Shown here piece after piece: positions 39,036-51,910 of a DNA stretch of 64,000 nt. The stretch spans positions 1,158,514-1,222,513 of the forward strand of contig CACVBU010001379.1 of assembly GCA_902728285.1 (NCBI GenBank), read 5' to 3'. The stretch is from Clytia hemisphaerica (Eukaryota > Cnidaria > Hydrozoa > Leptothecata > Clytiidae). Below the pieces are notes generated by a model. It saw only the letters and a program-made list of their open reading frames with translations, searched no databases and was not told where the DNA came from. The position numbers were made by a program, and so were the translations under genes. Each line of letters starts with the position of its first letter. Positions within the stretch are counted from its first letter, which is position 1.

Positions 39036-39516
39036 CAGGGTGTCCCTAATAAAAGTATCGAGTTTGAACATGCGATTGAGTAAAAAAGTTTGTGTGTGTT
39101 ATCGCTAAAATATAAGAACGTTCTCCATCACATAGGCTCATTACAAAAGGTAGTTACAACGTATAAATTAATCAATAGCCCTTTTACTATTCCCCTGTTG
39201 CATAAATGTACGTCTTTAAAAATCAAAATTAATAAAAATTCAAATTCCCTCGTTTTACTTTTTTATTGTTCCATACATTCCATTTTTATTATTTTCATAG
39301 TTTTACATACGATTCTTTACAAACATGTTTTAATTGTTGCGTTTTTCTCATGATCGTAATTTCGTTGCATTTGTAAACAGGCAGAGTATGTTTTTATTGT
39401 TACGTAATGACAAAGAAAAAAGAGGGAGAGCTTAAAATACAATTTTGTGAATACACACTTAAAACTTTCTACTCAATCGCATGTTCAAATTCGATACTTT
39501 TATTAGGGACACCCTG
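39036..39516. mobile_element. mariner-like MITE, CAGGGTGTCCCTAATAAAAG ends
   Basis: About 50-bp inverted ends (CAGGGTGTCCC...ATGCGATTGAGTA), TA on both sides (39034-39035, 39517-39518). CAGGGTGTCCC-type ends are common in mariner-derived MITEs. Confidence 0.88.
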
Positions 39517-40007
39517 TATGTTTCCACCAGTGTGATATCTCCAAAGATTTGAATCTCAAAGAGCCATAAAACCACGTTTTCAACATGTGAACAGATTCGA
39601 AGACATAAATCAAACAAAAGATTTTTCTCGAAATGAATAGAGAAATTAGCGGCTTCCTTTAAGGATTAGTTTTGTGTCCATGGCACTGTGTGATAAATAT
39701 GAAAACTTTTTCATATCTATCGCACTGTGCGATAGTGGCTATCGCATATCATTGTTAAGAAAATCAGTTTCCACTGCTATCGCACAGCCTTATCGCACCA
39801 GTGTGCGATAGTTGGTGGAAACCACGCTTACATCGTCGCATCAAAGCTAAAAAGACTTAAGTCACATTTTTTGAAAAATGAACTACTGTTGGATTCACAT
39901 TTAAGGGGGTGATTCTTCAGGTCTAGAAAGCCCTACCTACGAAACTTTGATATCTTATATCTTGTCTATAACCTTTTTTTTTAAATTAAGTTTTATTTGT
40001 AAGAGTA

Positions 40008-40262
40008 CACGTTTTTTTTTTATAAGAACGTTAAAAATTTTCGAAGCCTTCGGATGTTCTTAGTTTTTTGGATTTGAAGCCTAAAAATGTTCTTAAAATG
40101 TTCTTATTTTCAGTATTTTTTGAGCATTTTGATGTAATTTCTTAAGAAAATGCATGTTTTTAAGTCTCCAAAGCCTTAGAATGTTCTTAGAATGTTCTTA
40201 AATTTTTGGGCCTCGAAGCCTTATGTTCTTATATAGTTTGTTCTTATTAAAAAAAAAACGTG
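40008..40262. mobile_element. MITE with CACGTTTTTTTTTTATAAGA ends
   Basis: Inverted ends with TA flanks (40006-40007, 40263-40264) and inner repeats of AATGTTCTTA and AAGCCTTA. Confidence 0.75.
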
Positions 40263-40978
40263 TAGTTGATCCACTGGAAAGTTTTCAGTTCTATAAAGCC
40301 TTAAATACACATTTCAGAACCAAAAAGCCTTAAAAATGGACGTTTTGGGACTTAAATCACTCATTTTTAGCATTTTACTTCACAAAATTAAATCCAATTT
40401 TGTTGTTAAGGCCTTTTAGCTCTGAAAACCTTTATTTGCGTTTTTCTCAAAATAGAAAAATGTGACTTAGGTCTTTTTATTTTTGATGCTACGACATGGT
40501 GATCATGGTGATTGGCCGAAATACCAAAACTAGAAAAACCATAACAATGTCAGTATACTTTTACAGACTATAAGTAAATGTAATGAGGTTTTTCCTATGA
40601 CTATATATGACCAAATTGAGTTAAACCACTTAAATTGACACACTTAAGAAATTTTGAATATAATGTACCACATATTTGTAAAAATATACATATATTTTTA
40701 GATTATCTAGTACCAAGAAATTATTGATATAAACAAACCCAATTGATGGTTCCTCCCTCCCCTCCTACCCCACCCTAACTAAAAGCGGCCCCGAATCCAT
40801 ATAAACAGCCCGACCTCTATGAAAAACACAGTTGACTTCATAAAGATATTCCTTTGTATTAATACAATGCGACTTTGAAAAAACTACAAATAGTACGGTC
40901 TAATTGTGTAAAAGATGTGCACAAAGGCGTACAAGCAAGAAACTTTGCACAATTGTAGTTTAGGGGTAAAATCAAGAA
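40263..40978. other. No gene seen
   Basis: AT-rich DNA without a supported feature. Confidence 0.45.
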
Positions 40979-41440
40979 TAGTCGAACGTGCGCAACGCAC
41001 TGGGCTCAACTTCAGTGGCTTCAAATTATTCATAGGCCCAATTGTAGACCCCCAGATATTCACCCAAGGAACAAGTGTGCCAAATTTCAGCCAAATCCAA
41101 CCATTTTTTAGGCCTGTAGGCTCTGCTCTAAAGTTTAAGTCTCGTTTTGGCGGGAGACTCGTCTCCAGGCCCCAAAAATCAAGATTTTTGAAAAATGAAG
41201 AAATTCTTCCAGATTTTCACCCAAGGAACAAGTGTGCCAAATTTCAGCTAAATCCGACAATTTTTGAAGTTTCCAGGCTGCCCCAAAGTTTTAGCCTCGT
41301 TTTGGTGAAAAACCCGTCCCCAGGCCCCGAAAAACAAAATTTTTGAAAAATGAAAAAAGACTCCAGATATTCACCCAAGGAACAAGTGTGCAAAATTTCA
41401 GCCAAATCGAACAATTTTTGAAGTCTCCAGGTTGCCCCAA
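40979..41440. repeat. Second array of the ~152-bp unit with the same head
   Basis: Head ATAGTCGAACGTGCGCAACG identical to 13447, then ~2.5 units. The first two units have diverged more than those in the KARS intron. Confidence 0.87.
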
Positions 41441-41493
41441 ATAGTAGGGGGAAATTTGTTCGTTTTTTTGAGGTCGCTCGATTTTTTTAGTCA

Positions 41494-43172
41494 AAGGGCC
41501 CCCCCCAGCGGTTTGCGTGAATGCGTGAATGGGCTTTTTTGTTTGCGTGAATGCGTGAAAATCGAAAAAAAATTGCGTGAATGCGTGAATTGAAAAAACT
41601 TGCGTGAACGTGAAAATCCATATTTCTATTGCGTGAATGCGTGAATCTGCCCTGTTTTTTGCGTGAACGCGTGAATTTTTCCTTCTTACAGTTTGTAGAA
41701 AACCCCAAGGTGCGCACCTATCCCAAATTCAAAGGATGGCAGGTGAAAGTGCACAAAAAAATCAGCAACTTTCAAATTCTCTATTTTATAAAACGATTCA
41801 TGATTTAGATGCGCTTTCTTGCAATCTAGACACCTTAAATTTCCAGATTTTTTCGCTCGGGCCAAACATGTATTGGCCCTCGAATCTTAAATAACACTAA
41901 TTTGCCCCCTTGAAAGTGTTTGTTTAAGATAAAACCATGGTTATGCATGACGAGTGATCCAGGGCCAGGGCCAGCCAGGGCCAAAAACCACTGGGGGCAG
42001 GAGGCGGTCATGACTTCACCGCGTTTTTGCAAATAAAAAGAAACATATTTTAAAGAAATTTTTACCCATGATGTAGACTTTCGATAACCTGATTTCTTGG
42101 CAAAATTAGTCTGAAATGGAGTCGTATTTAAGCACATCAGTCACTATGTTTTCGGCCCCTCCGCGTTAGGAAATTAATTCGCGAGCTCTGATTAAAACCT
42201 TTCTTTTTAAATTTTTTTGATCGCTTCGCTCGCAACAAATGTTCATTCTTTTACCTCATTTTACAAGCTATCAAGCGATCGTACCTTGCCTCTAACGAAT
42301 TTAGACTACATTATTTTTCAATGGTGTTATAGACTGGGAGTCCAGTCGTTTATAACGTTTTTGTTGAAAGCGGGAAATTTTTATGTCGGGATATGGTTAA
42401 AATAAACTATATTGATGCTCCTGTCAAGTTTTCTACTTCCTATTTTTTACTGAGTTAAGTCGTCTAGCATGCTAGACTAATGGTGTTAAAGAGAGCATTT
42501 TTAGCCAAACGCGAGTGACAGAAATGCAAAAATTTCCTCTCAGCGTAAACCATGGTTGTGCCTCCTTACCCCTGAGCCAAATATCATGGTGTCATACTCG
42601 AGTTTGTTTGACCTATTTTTGATAATGTTTAAGCTACTTTTGTACAAAAATTTGCCTGCGGCGCATATCTTTTCACTTACTATCGCGATCCGTTAACTGC
42701 AGAAGCTTCACCTTTTCGAAACGATCGTGACAAGTTAGAAGAATCAAATATTTTGCGTGATGGCACGTGATTAAAGTTGAAAAATTACGTAACGCTTTCG
42801 ATTTGTGGGGGCTTCTTATGACGCTATCAAGCACGGTGTTTTATAGTCAGGTCTACAGGAAAAAATCACTACTGAGTTAAGTTTTCCTCAAGTGCATGAC
42901 CAGATCCGGTCGAATAATATCTCCAGTACAGTCATACTTTTTTATGCAAATCGAACGTTTTACTCCATAATGGCGGAAATTACATAAATTACGTAACGTA
43001 GCGAAATGTGCAGGACCTCTATTTTTTGACATTTTCCCCGATTTTTCCGAAAATTTCCCCGATTTCCCAAAAAATTTGGTTTGCATGAATTTCGAGAAAA
43101 ACTTGCGTGAATGCGTGAATTGCGAAAATTTTTTGCGTGAATGCGTGAAATTTGGGTCCGCTGGGGGGGGCC
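41494..43172. mobile_element. 1.7-kb inverted-repeat element with GCGTGAATGCGTGAA repeats
   Basis: Ends GGGCCCCCCCCAGCGG / CCGCTGGGGGGGGCC, each followed inward by many TTGCGTGAATGCGTGAA copies (41513-41680, 43090-43150), plus one GCGTGATGGCACGTGAT inside. Clearly related to 25548-25813. The unique centre (41700-43000) has no recognised gene; perhaps captured or nested DNA. Confidence 0.78.
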
Positions 43173-43429
43173 TCGATTATCGACCGCCCTGAAGGCGGTC
43201 CCACCAGTTTTGTATACGGTGAAAAATCTCATTTTCTCGAAATCAGAAAAATTGCCAATTGTCGCATATGAGTGCAATACTGAGGAGATAATAACAATTT
43301 CGATTACCTCCGTAATATATTAACCGCGTGACCAAATTTAATAAAACGCGGGAAAGAACTTTTGCAAGTCACTCAATAGTTTTAAACGTGTTATACTCTC
43401 GGGTATCTAATTACTTTTGATTATAAAAC

Positions 43430-44560
43430 AATTTACCTTTCGGTAATTAGTTCTTACAAAATAAACAAAGGATGGCGAAAAATATGAGCATATTTATTTT
43501 TCTTATAAGCATCTAATTTATAGGAATCAAATCAATAACTCTTGATTGAAAACAGATTACCTTTCGGTAATTAGTTCTTTCAAAGTAAACAAAGGATGGC
43601 GAAAAATATGAGCATATTTTTCAAATCAATAACTCTTGATTAAAGGAAATTTACCTTTCGCTTTCGGTAGTTAGTTATTATGAAGTAAACAAAGGATGGC
43701 GAAAAAAATGAGCATATTTATTTTTCTTATAAGCATCTACTTTATAAGAATCAAATCAATAACTCTTGATTGAAGGCAATTTGCCTTTCGGTAATTAGTT
43801 ATTATGAAGTAAACAAAAGATGGCAAAAAATATGAGCATATTATTTCTTCTTATAAGCATCTACTTTATAAGAATCAAATCAATAACTCTTGATTGAAGG
43901 CAATTTACCTTTCGGTAATTAGTTCTTACAAAATAAACAAAGGATGGCGAAAAATATGAGCATATTTATTTTCTTATAAGCATCTACTTTATAAGAATCA
44001 AATCAATAACTCTTGATTAAAGGAAATTTACCTTTCGCTTTCGGTAATTTGTTATTATGAAGTAAACAAAGGATGGCGAAAAAGATGAGCATATTTATGT
44101 TTCTTATAAGCATCTACTTTATAAGAATCAAATCAAAAACTCTTGATTAAAGGCAATTTACCTTTCGGTAATTAGTTCTTACAAAGTAAACAAAGGATGG
44201 CGAAAAATATGAGCATATTTATTTTTCTTATAAGCATCTAATCTATAGGAATCAAATCAAAAACTCTTGATTGAAGGCAGATTACCTTTCGGTATTTAAT
44301 TCTTACAAATTAAACAAAGGATGGCAAAAAAGATTAGCATATTTATTTTTCTCATAAGCAATTAATTTATAAGAACCTAATCTATAACTCTTGATTGAAG
44401 GCAATTTACCTTTTGGTAATTAGTTCTTACAAGGTAAACAAAGGATGGCGAAAAAGATGAGCATATTTATTTTTCTTATAAGCATCTACTTTATAAGAAT
44501 CAAATCAATAACTCTTGATTGAAGTCAGATTACCTTTCGGTAATTAGTCCTTACAAGGGG
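43430..44560. repeat. Satellite array B, ~9 units of ~123 bp
   Basis: Same unit as 7891-8459 (TACCTTTCGGTAATTAGTTC, GGATGGCGAAAAATATGAGC, AATAACTCTTGATTGAAGGC). Two units carry a doubled CTTTCGCTTTCGG and one is shortened. CCACCAG-type sequence with GGCGGTC lies both before (43190) and after (44870) the array. Confidence 0.93.
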
Positions 44561-45925
44561 TTTTAAAATTAGGCGATGGCAGTTAGTGTACTATTCAATT
44601 ATAGCAAATAAAACATATTACATTGGGCTTATTTTTATTAAAATCTCGCCAACTCGCCTTTCTTATAATCTGGAGGAAGCTATTCTAATAAAAACGTGTT
44701 GCCGAACTATTGAGTAATTAATTGACTTCTTAAGTTAACAAAATGTGAGATTCTTCCGGTTTGATCAATTGGTATTTTAAGCAACTTTACTTAGTTTGCA
44801 AATTTTTAATCTAACAGACAGGTGGAAAGATAATTATAAAAATCAAAATGAGTTTAATCAAATTTTCAGGGCGGTCGCACCAGTGGGTGAAATGACTTTT
44901 CACCCACTGTACTAGTATATTAGTTAAAACTCAGGTACCAAGATTAAAACTGGGTACCACAACATTAAAAAGTAAATAAGCACTAAGTACCTTGTATTTG
45001 GTTCAAGTCTCTTCCCAAAAACAAGACTTCTTTGAAGGTCAAATATTTCTATTGCACCGTTAACAAAAAAAAAAAAAAAAAAAAACCCAAGCCAAGTCCC
45101 TCTTAACAGGAACGAAACACCCAACTAATGTCGGACGTGAAAATTTTATCAGGATTTCAAATTCAAAAAAGCCATCACACGAAAAAAATGACTCATTGCT
45201 CAATCAAGAAAAAATCCTTATTAGTAATTAGTATTAATTGTTCTATTCCAATTTTGTTTTTTTCATATTTGTCTTAAAAGAGAATAGAAGTAAGGAATTT
45301 GGCTTTTGATTGACTGATGCTTCGATTTTAAAAGAAAGGTTTAATGTAATTAAATTCTTTTCAAGATAGGTTTACTTTATGATAAGTTAATGAGAGGTAT
45401 TAAAATTCGCAGAGACAATAGATTCCGTTTTAGACTCCCCCACTCTGTTCTAACAAACTCGTTGTTCGTAAGCTTTCATAAGAAACATCAAGTTTTAGTT
45501 GAAGCTTAAATATTCCTTTCTACTTTTAATTTTTATTTTACTCAAATCTGTAAATCTAGACAGCTCAACCACTCCAGGCTGTATGGCTTGTTCTTAATTT
45601 GTTCTTATTTTTGGTAAAGATAAGCCTCATTATTCTTATAAAAAAGAAAACGAACCTACAAAAAAGGAAAATATGAAAGACTGAAAAAGAGCCATCAAAT
45701 GCAATGAAAGTGAGTTTAATTCTGAGGACTTTCAATTCGGCATAAGAATATGTACATACAAGTATGTTAAATGAAAAGCTAATACATTTAGGGTCCATCT
45801 AAGTTGATTTATGCCTAGCATGGATGAAACGAAAGAGTCAAAAAGGCGATGGGAAAGCTAATCATGTTATTCATTAATTAAGTAATGTTTTCTTAGGAAA
45901 CAACCCGGTTTTTGCTTTTTTGTCA
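44561..45925. other. No gene seen; small hairpin inside
   Basis: Includes the hairpin at 44881-44909 and a run of ~20 A at 45066-45085. Confidence 0.45.
44881..44909. repeat. Perfect short hairpin
   Basis: CAGTGGGTGAAA and TTTCACCCACTG are inverted around a 5-base loop. Confidence 0.8.
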
Positions 45926-46160
45926 AGAACAATTTTATAAGAACTTCACGAGTCTGACAATTTGCCAAAACCTAAAAACAAAACAATGTGAGCCTTAGAT
46001 TTCAAAATAACTAAGAAAGTATTGATTCTAACAGTTTTTAATAGATTTTAAACCTATATTCATAGACACGGTAAAAAACATTTACACCTTAAATCTTCAA
46101 AAAAAATTAATAACAGCTCAAGTGTGGGCCAAAATTTACTGGGAAAAAAAACAGGATGCT
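45926..46160. repeat. Dispersed repeat related to 31197-31450
   Basis: AAGAACAATTTTATAAGAAC, CTTAGATTTCA, GTATTGATTCTAACAG and CCAAAATTTACTGGG match in order, with insertions. Confidence 0.65.
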
Positions 46161-46882
46161 TCCGTAGAAATCATTACATTACGAATAGTGAGTATGAGTC
46201 TTGTAGCCTTACAGCTCAAAAATCGAGATTCTTAAGTGAAGTTTTCAAATAAGTTGGGAGGAATATCGAGGGTGATTTTATCATCGGAGACGAATATTTG
46301 GTGTCTGCAACAAAGATTTCATTTCGATGGACCAAAAACAAGAAAGTAGACAACTCAATTCGACCTTAACAAATATCTTTCCAACGATTGCGATTTTTTA
46401 CCTTTATGGACATTATTTCTAAACGATGTGGTTCTTTCAAAAAAGACCGAAACATATAAAATCGTGGTGATTATAACATATTCTTATGAAAAATCTGTTA
46501 TACTGCCTGACTAATTAGTAAGGTATGTACGAACAAATGCATTGATTAGTCTATTCTTTAATACGTATTTTTAATTCTTCTTTTATGGTACCTTATACAT
46601 TAATTTCGAAGGCTTATCGAAAGATTACTTTAATTTCATCAATTTTTTTTAAGAACTTAAAATTTGCTTTATATTTCAATATGATTTAGGACACTATTGA
46701 TAATTTTAACTGACCTATAATAAGACTAATAAACCAGCTGCGCTGGAAGGTCAGCCCTAAAGGATAAGATAGATCTAGAGAGAGTAGCAAAAACGATGTG
46801 ATCACAAGATAACGATAAACTACTCTTGGAGGTGGCTTAGGCAAAATGGGTGCACAAATCGTCAACATTTTGTCAGGGTCGA

Positions 46883-47206
46883 TTACACATTTATTTTATA
46901 AGCAACCGAGTTGCTAAGGGCTCAGGCCTCAATATGGCCCAAAAAATAAGGACCTTGCTTAGCAACCCTGAGGCCTCAAATCCAAATTAGCAACTTTTCT
47001 CCTCAGCAATAAAAAATAATTTTGACACAACTTAGAAAAAAAGCCTTGAAAATCTTCGAAAAATCAGGAAAAATGCAAAAATGTGCTTGAAAATTTTTAA
47101 GCAACCCTACAAGCAACTTTGAGCCTGGATTTCGAAAAACCCTTAGCAACTCCAGGCCTGACCCAAGTTGCTGGGATGATGGAGTTGCTTATAAAAAAAT
47201 GTGTAA
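46883..47206. mobile_element. Inverted-repeat element with AGCAAC repeats
   Basis: Ends TTACACATTTATTTTATAAG / TTATAAAAAAATGTGTAA, continuing into AGCAAC..GTTGCT. GAGTTGCT / AGCAACTC and CAGGCCT copies recur inside. Confidence 0.75.
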
Positions 47207-48837
47207 CAAGGTTTGAAAAAATTTCATTTTTAACATAAATTTTTAACAATGTTGTTTTAGATAATCATCTATAAATATTAACAATATTAATATTGTACAA
47301 AATTAATCACTTCTTTGCAATACATTTAAAATATGTAATACTCTCTAGTTGATGTAAAGTCTTTAATTATTGTCCAATACCAACGTCATTCCAACAGCAA
47401 TAATTCCATTAACAAGACATTGAATTAGATACAGGGTAGGTATACTAAACCAAAAATCCATTGCAGCATCATAATAGTCCAATAACGAATAAGCTTTTGA
47501 AAAAATATTCGTCGATATAATCGTGAAACGTGATAGTGTTCAGTAGGATACGTGAACGTGTGTATTTTCAATTATTCCAGCATAATAGTGGCGTTAAAAT
47601 TTTGCAAATAGATGGTCGCCTATTGAATTTCTGTAAAAAAAAAGATATTTTAAAATATTTTCTTCAAATTAAAAACAAGCGTTGACTTTATTGATAGGGT
47701 AGCATGTATAAAGTAATCATTTTGTAGTAAACTCTCACTTTTTTGAAATTATATTATTCATCAAAATATCAATTGACCACTATTCAAACTTTTAATGTAG
47801 GTCACTTTTGAGGCTTCATTGATTTTAAAGCCTGAAGGGCTAGAGCAAAATCTTTAACCTTTCCCGGATAAGGAAAAGTGAAGCCACTAAACTCAATGCT
47901 TATAGTACCTTGTTTCGATTTTTGTAGTGTCGATATTCGAACTATTGGATGGGAAGCTATATTTCCTTCGTTGATAAAAAATCGTGATATTTGGTTATTG
48001 ATTGATCCCTGCATAGCATATCTGCAACAAAACAATGAAGATATTAAAGTCCCATACACAGGTAAATAATAACAACATGAACCAAATCACTTCACTCTTT
48101 AAAACTTAGATCATTCATGATTAATTGCTTACGGTATAGTCCTATACTTCTTATCATATATTTTGTACGTTAAAGTAATGAAACAGAACGCTTGCTAACT
48201 AGCTAACAAATCCCTCTTATTCTTTCATTGAGACAAAAGACTATCATAGATTTTTAACGTTCTTTGAGAGATGGCTGGACGAATAATCGAACCTCGTAAA
48301 AAGACATTATTCAAATGAAAATGGAAGGACTATAAAATGATTGCTTTCTAAGATATACCTAGAAACACACGTTAAAGTGTTTGCGTTAGCAAATTTTGAT
48401 GGATCAAAAAGAGACCTTTAGCTTACCTATCACTTTTATGAACTCTTTCAGTATTCAGGTGTGAAGAAACGAACCGATGGTTTAAAAGTACCTATCCATG
48501 ATGAGTGAAATGATTGAGTACATTGTACCAAACAACAACAAAAACAGGAAGGCGATGGTAATACCAAGCTCAAACGATGCAAAGCCATGGACTTTTTCGA
48601 TACTATAAACATGTAACACCAGATACTAAAACAACAATAAACAATCAACAAATTACCAACATTTTCATTTCAACACCAAATTCATTCATATATACATTTT
48701 GTCCATTATTCTTTTGTCAATAGAGAGATTTGAGTGTTCATTTTTAGTAAATTTTGCAGAATTTTGATTTATAACAGAGATTTATATGCAAATAAAAAAT
48801 AATTACAAAAAACGATTTTATAGAATGTGAGGAATAA
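47207..48837. other. No gene recognised
   Basis: A GAAGGGCTAGAG block at 47828 is shared with 28845. The opposed open frames at 47802-48069 look like nothing known. Confidence 0.45.
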
Positions 48838-49005
48838 ATATAATTCAAATTTTTGTATAAAAATAATTCAAATTTTTTGTAAAAAATAATTCAAATTTTT
48901 GTATAAAAATAATTCAAATTTTTGTATAAAAATAATTCAAATTTTTGTATAAAAATAATTCAAATTTTTGTATAAAAATAATTCAAATTTTTGTATAAAA
49001 CGCTT
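48838..49005. repeat. 23-bp tandem repeat, ~7 units
   Basis: Unit AATTCAAATTTTTGTATAAAA plus AT, nearly identical copies. One unit is a variant with TTTTTTGTAAAAA. Confidence 0.92.
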
Positions 49006-49236
49006 TAAATAATTGATTTGTAAAAATGCAAGGTACAAAAAACTATAAAAAGTAATTCAAATTTCTATGTAAAATAGGCAGAAAATGTATGGTTAGTGAG
49101 GAAAGTCCTTTTTTTATGATATTAATTTTAATTTTGATCACAGACATTCAGAGTCTTTGGGCTAAGATCAACACTCCTAACACATCACAGGAAGATAAAC
49201 AGGACGATACTTGACTGGTTAGGCTCAGTCAGTTTA

Positions 49237-49465
49237 CATTAAAGGAAGAAATTTTAATGGGAATTTAATTTGGCGGATGACAGGAAAAATTTTGAAGGTG
49301 AAAATGTTTAAAATACCCCCTTTTATGATCTAATAGTGAAACATTGAGAAAATTTAAATTTGACAGGAATTTAATTTGTAAAAATTAAATTTGGCGGGAA
49401 CTAATTTTGGGGATTTTGGCCAAATCCGCCAAATTTTCATTGTGCCAAAATTTCTTCCTTTAATG
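49237..49465. mobile_element. MITE, TAAAGGAAGAAATTTT family, copy 2
   Basis: Ends CATTAAAGGAAGAAATTTT and complement with TA flanks (49235-49236, 49466-49467). Shorter relative of 16315-16815. Confidence 0.85.
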
Positions 49466-49888
49466 TATTTAAACAGAGTGACCTGAAAAGTTATTTCTAA
49501 AAATCAACAAAAAAAACAAAATCCTCACACCAGTCATATTGTATTGAATCAGGCCCCCAAGCAATACAACCATGCGCATATAACATTTCAGCGTTGAAAT
49601 AAATTTAATTTAAGTCTATGTAAACCAATGCGCTGTCTTGGAGCTTTCTCTACATTTCAATAATAAAATATCTACATACACATGGTTGTGTAAGAAGGAG
49701 TTGCAGATCTCAACAGCAAAGTTTTATTGAATGTTACAATTTATCAAAAATTATTTTAATTGCTCTAGAGTTTTGCAACTCCTTCAACCCCACCCTCCCC
49801 TATACCCCCATATAAAAACTATTTCTCAAGTCGGTCAAGTAGGTCAAATCGGCTAAGTAGGTTAAGTAGGTTAAACAGGTTTGAAAAA
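49466..49888. other. 3' side of the Helitron, end not located
   Basis: Contains six 9-bp steps of the TCAAGTAGG type at 49826-49876 just after the Helitron stop codon. The expected terminal hairpin and CTRR end could not be placed with confidence. Confidence 0.4.
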
Positions 49889-51615
49889 CTAAGTGTTGTT
49901 TGATATGATAAAACAAACTCCATCGTGGTCTGAAAAATACATGTCCTTTACAAAACACTTGATTTCTTTTTTATCTGTAAAGCTATTCTTTAAATAAACA
50001 TGGTCAAGAAGACCACCTGCTAGATGGGTCGGTTCATCCACAATCATTTTATATGAAGAAAGTACTTCACTCAGGAATGCGTTTTCAGGATCTAATGCAT
50101 CAATGTTGAAATCTCCAACAACAATGTCTATATCGTCATATGTTATAAGTTCCAACAATTCTTCACGAAAACTGTTTCTTGAATAATCAGGTGGTTTGTA
50201 CAACATTAAAAGTTTGATAGGTCGGTTACTGAAGGTTTCTTTTGAAAATTCGATACAAGTGTAACCTGCCGCTCTATTACATTCTAAAATTTGAATTGAA
50301 GAATTAAAACAACATGCATTGTTTTGGAATCGATTAACAGAGTTGTTGTTGTATTCAATATTGAAATCACCAAGTATTTGATCAACTTCATTTGTATCAC
50401 TTGAAGGTGACAATTGAGTTTCAGTAAGACATAATAAGTCACTGCTCATAAGAGTTTTACACTTTGTAATGTCAATTGCATGTTTCTTCAAAGAGCGAAC
50501 ATTAAGGAGTGAAATTCGAACATGTTTGCCTGGAATCAAAGCAGAAGAAAAACTTTCAACTTTATGCAAAGGTCTATCTTTTCGTAAACGTTCATATTCA
50601 AGTCCTGCCTCGTTGTTCGAACGGATAGCTTTTCTATCGTATTCACCTGTCAAAAACAATCCATTTATGTTTGTTACTCTGGATAGACTAACATACATTT
50701 GACCTTCATTGAAATATCTTTGCGATAATAGATCAAAACTTACTACTGCTGATTGAAGTGTTAGTCCTTGGACTTTATGACTTGTACATGCATAGGATAA
50801 GACCAAAGGAAATTGAGTTCTTCGAACCATTAAAGGTTTTTCCTTTTTCTTTTTCTTTTTCTTTTCTTTTCTTGTGTTAAAAGTGGCTTCTGCCCTTTCA
50901 ATCAATATCCAATCATTTTGTCTACACACATGATCTAAATTAGGTCCTTTTTTGCCTGCTAGAACATCATCAAGTTTAACATAGACACCTGGTATGGTAT
51001 TACCAAAGTTATATTTAAATCCCATTACTGTTCCAACTTGACCGTTAACCAGTCTATCAGTAATGTCAATATTCTTGCAAATTAAAATTCGGGCACCTAC
51101 TTTCAATTCTAATACACGGGCAAGACCACCTGTTTCTCTTGCTTTTGCAGTTTCAATAAATCTGACATCTTGGTTTGTTAAATGCTTAGGAACTTCATCT
51201 TGTGCAAAAATCAAATGCTTTTCAGTTGGTAATTCGTTGAGTTTTTCTATGTTATATGCATCAACTGGTTTATTTTCTGCAAAGATATGAGTTACATCAG
51301 AGGGATAATCTGGACTGTCTTTTGCAATAAATCTAGATTTTAAAAGTTCTTCCTTTTCTTTGTCTAGCTCGCCTAAACGAATTTGATTCAAGAGGTCAAT
51401 AAAATCAATATCATCTCTCTGTCTCATGATCTCTGTCAATTCAGCGATTTGGAATTTACGCCATAATTCAAACCCAATTATACCATGTACTGTGGAGCAA
51501 TCTGGTTTGTAGATAAAATCTTTAAAAACTGGTGGCAGTTGATATAAATCACCACAAAGTAGAACTGACTTTCCAGCAAAAGGTTTATCTACTTCAAATA
51601 TTTTGCGTAACCTTT
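49889..51615 (-). pseudogene. Helitron helicase C-terminal half plus endonuclease domain
   Basis: Open in one frame from the BEL insertion point to the stop. Begins inside the helicase with GKSVLLCGDLYQLPP (motif III area), then VGARILICKN, a KKKKKKK tract from an AAG-type microsatellite, YACTSHKVQGLTL (motif V) and MYVSLSRV (motif VI). After about residue 350 a second domain starts: LLNVRSL, LCLTETQL, VVGDFNID, LLDHVYLKN and SDHDGV, the metal-binding and catalytic landmarks of the endonuclease/exonuclease/phosphatase superfamily. Known in the family: Helentron-type Helitrons of animals carry such an endonuclease. There is no start codon of its own; any product would need internal initiation. 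The upstream 58 codons were recognised only by following the frame to the insertion site. Confidence 0.9.
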
Positions 51616-51910
51616 TGTAATTTGACCAATATTGAACTTATTGAACTGCAAAATTTACCAATATCTCAAGTTTGATCTCATTCTATCTTGAGTCTCTTCC
51701 ATTTGCTTGTGTGTCTATTCTGGTTTCTTTTAAGTGCATTTTTCAGTATTTTCAGTGAAAACCAGGTTTTCTGCATAATTTATGATAATTTATTTGTATT
51801 TTCTAGTTTATATCAATTTTAGTTTGATAGCCAACTTGGTTCATCATATTTACATTTCCTAGCTATTTTTCATAATTTTAGTATTTATGGCCAACTTGGT
51901 TTAGATTTTC

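Larger units (their letters stand above)
38367..39827. mobile_element. Inverted-repeat element with CTATCGCAC repeats, host of two further insertions
   Basis: Ends AGCGTGGTTTCCA / TGGAAACCACGCT. Sub-terminal GTGCGATAG / CTATCGCAC copies near both ends (38390-38460, 39715-39815). Contains the piggyBac-like and mariner-like elements listed separately. No clear target duplication, no coding region. Confidence 0.68.

Noticed and set aside
43430-44560. CRISPR-like array
   Set aside because: Units are ~123 bp head-to-tail satellite without unique spacers, in an animal genome.
47802-48069. Opposed 85- and 63-codon frames
   Set aside because: No recognisable domain, overlap on both strands, and part of the sequence is a dispersed repeat.
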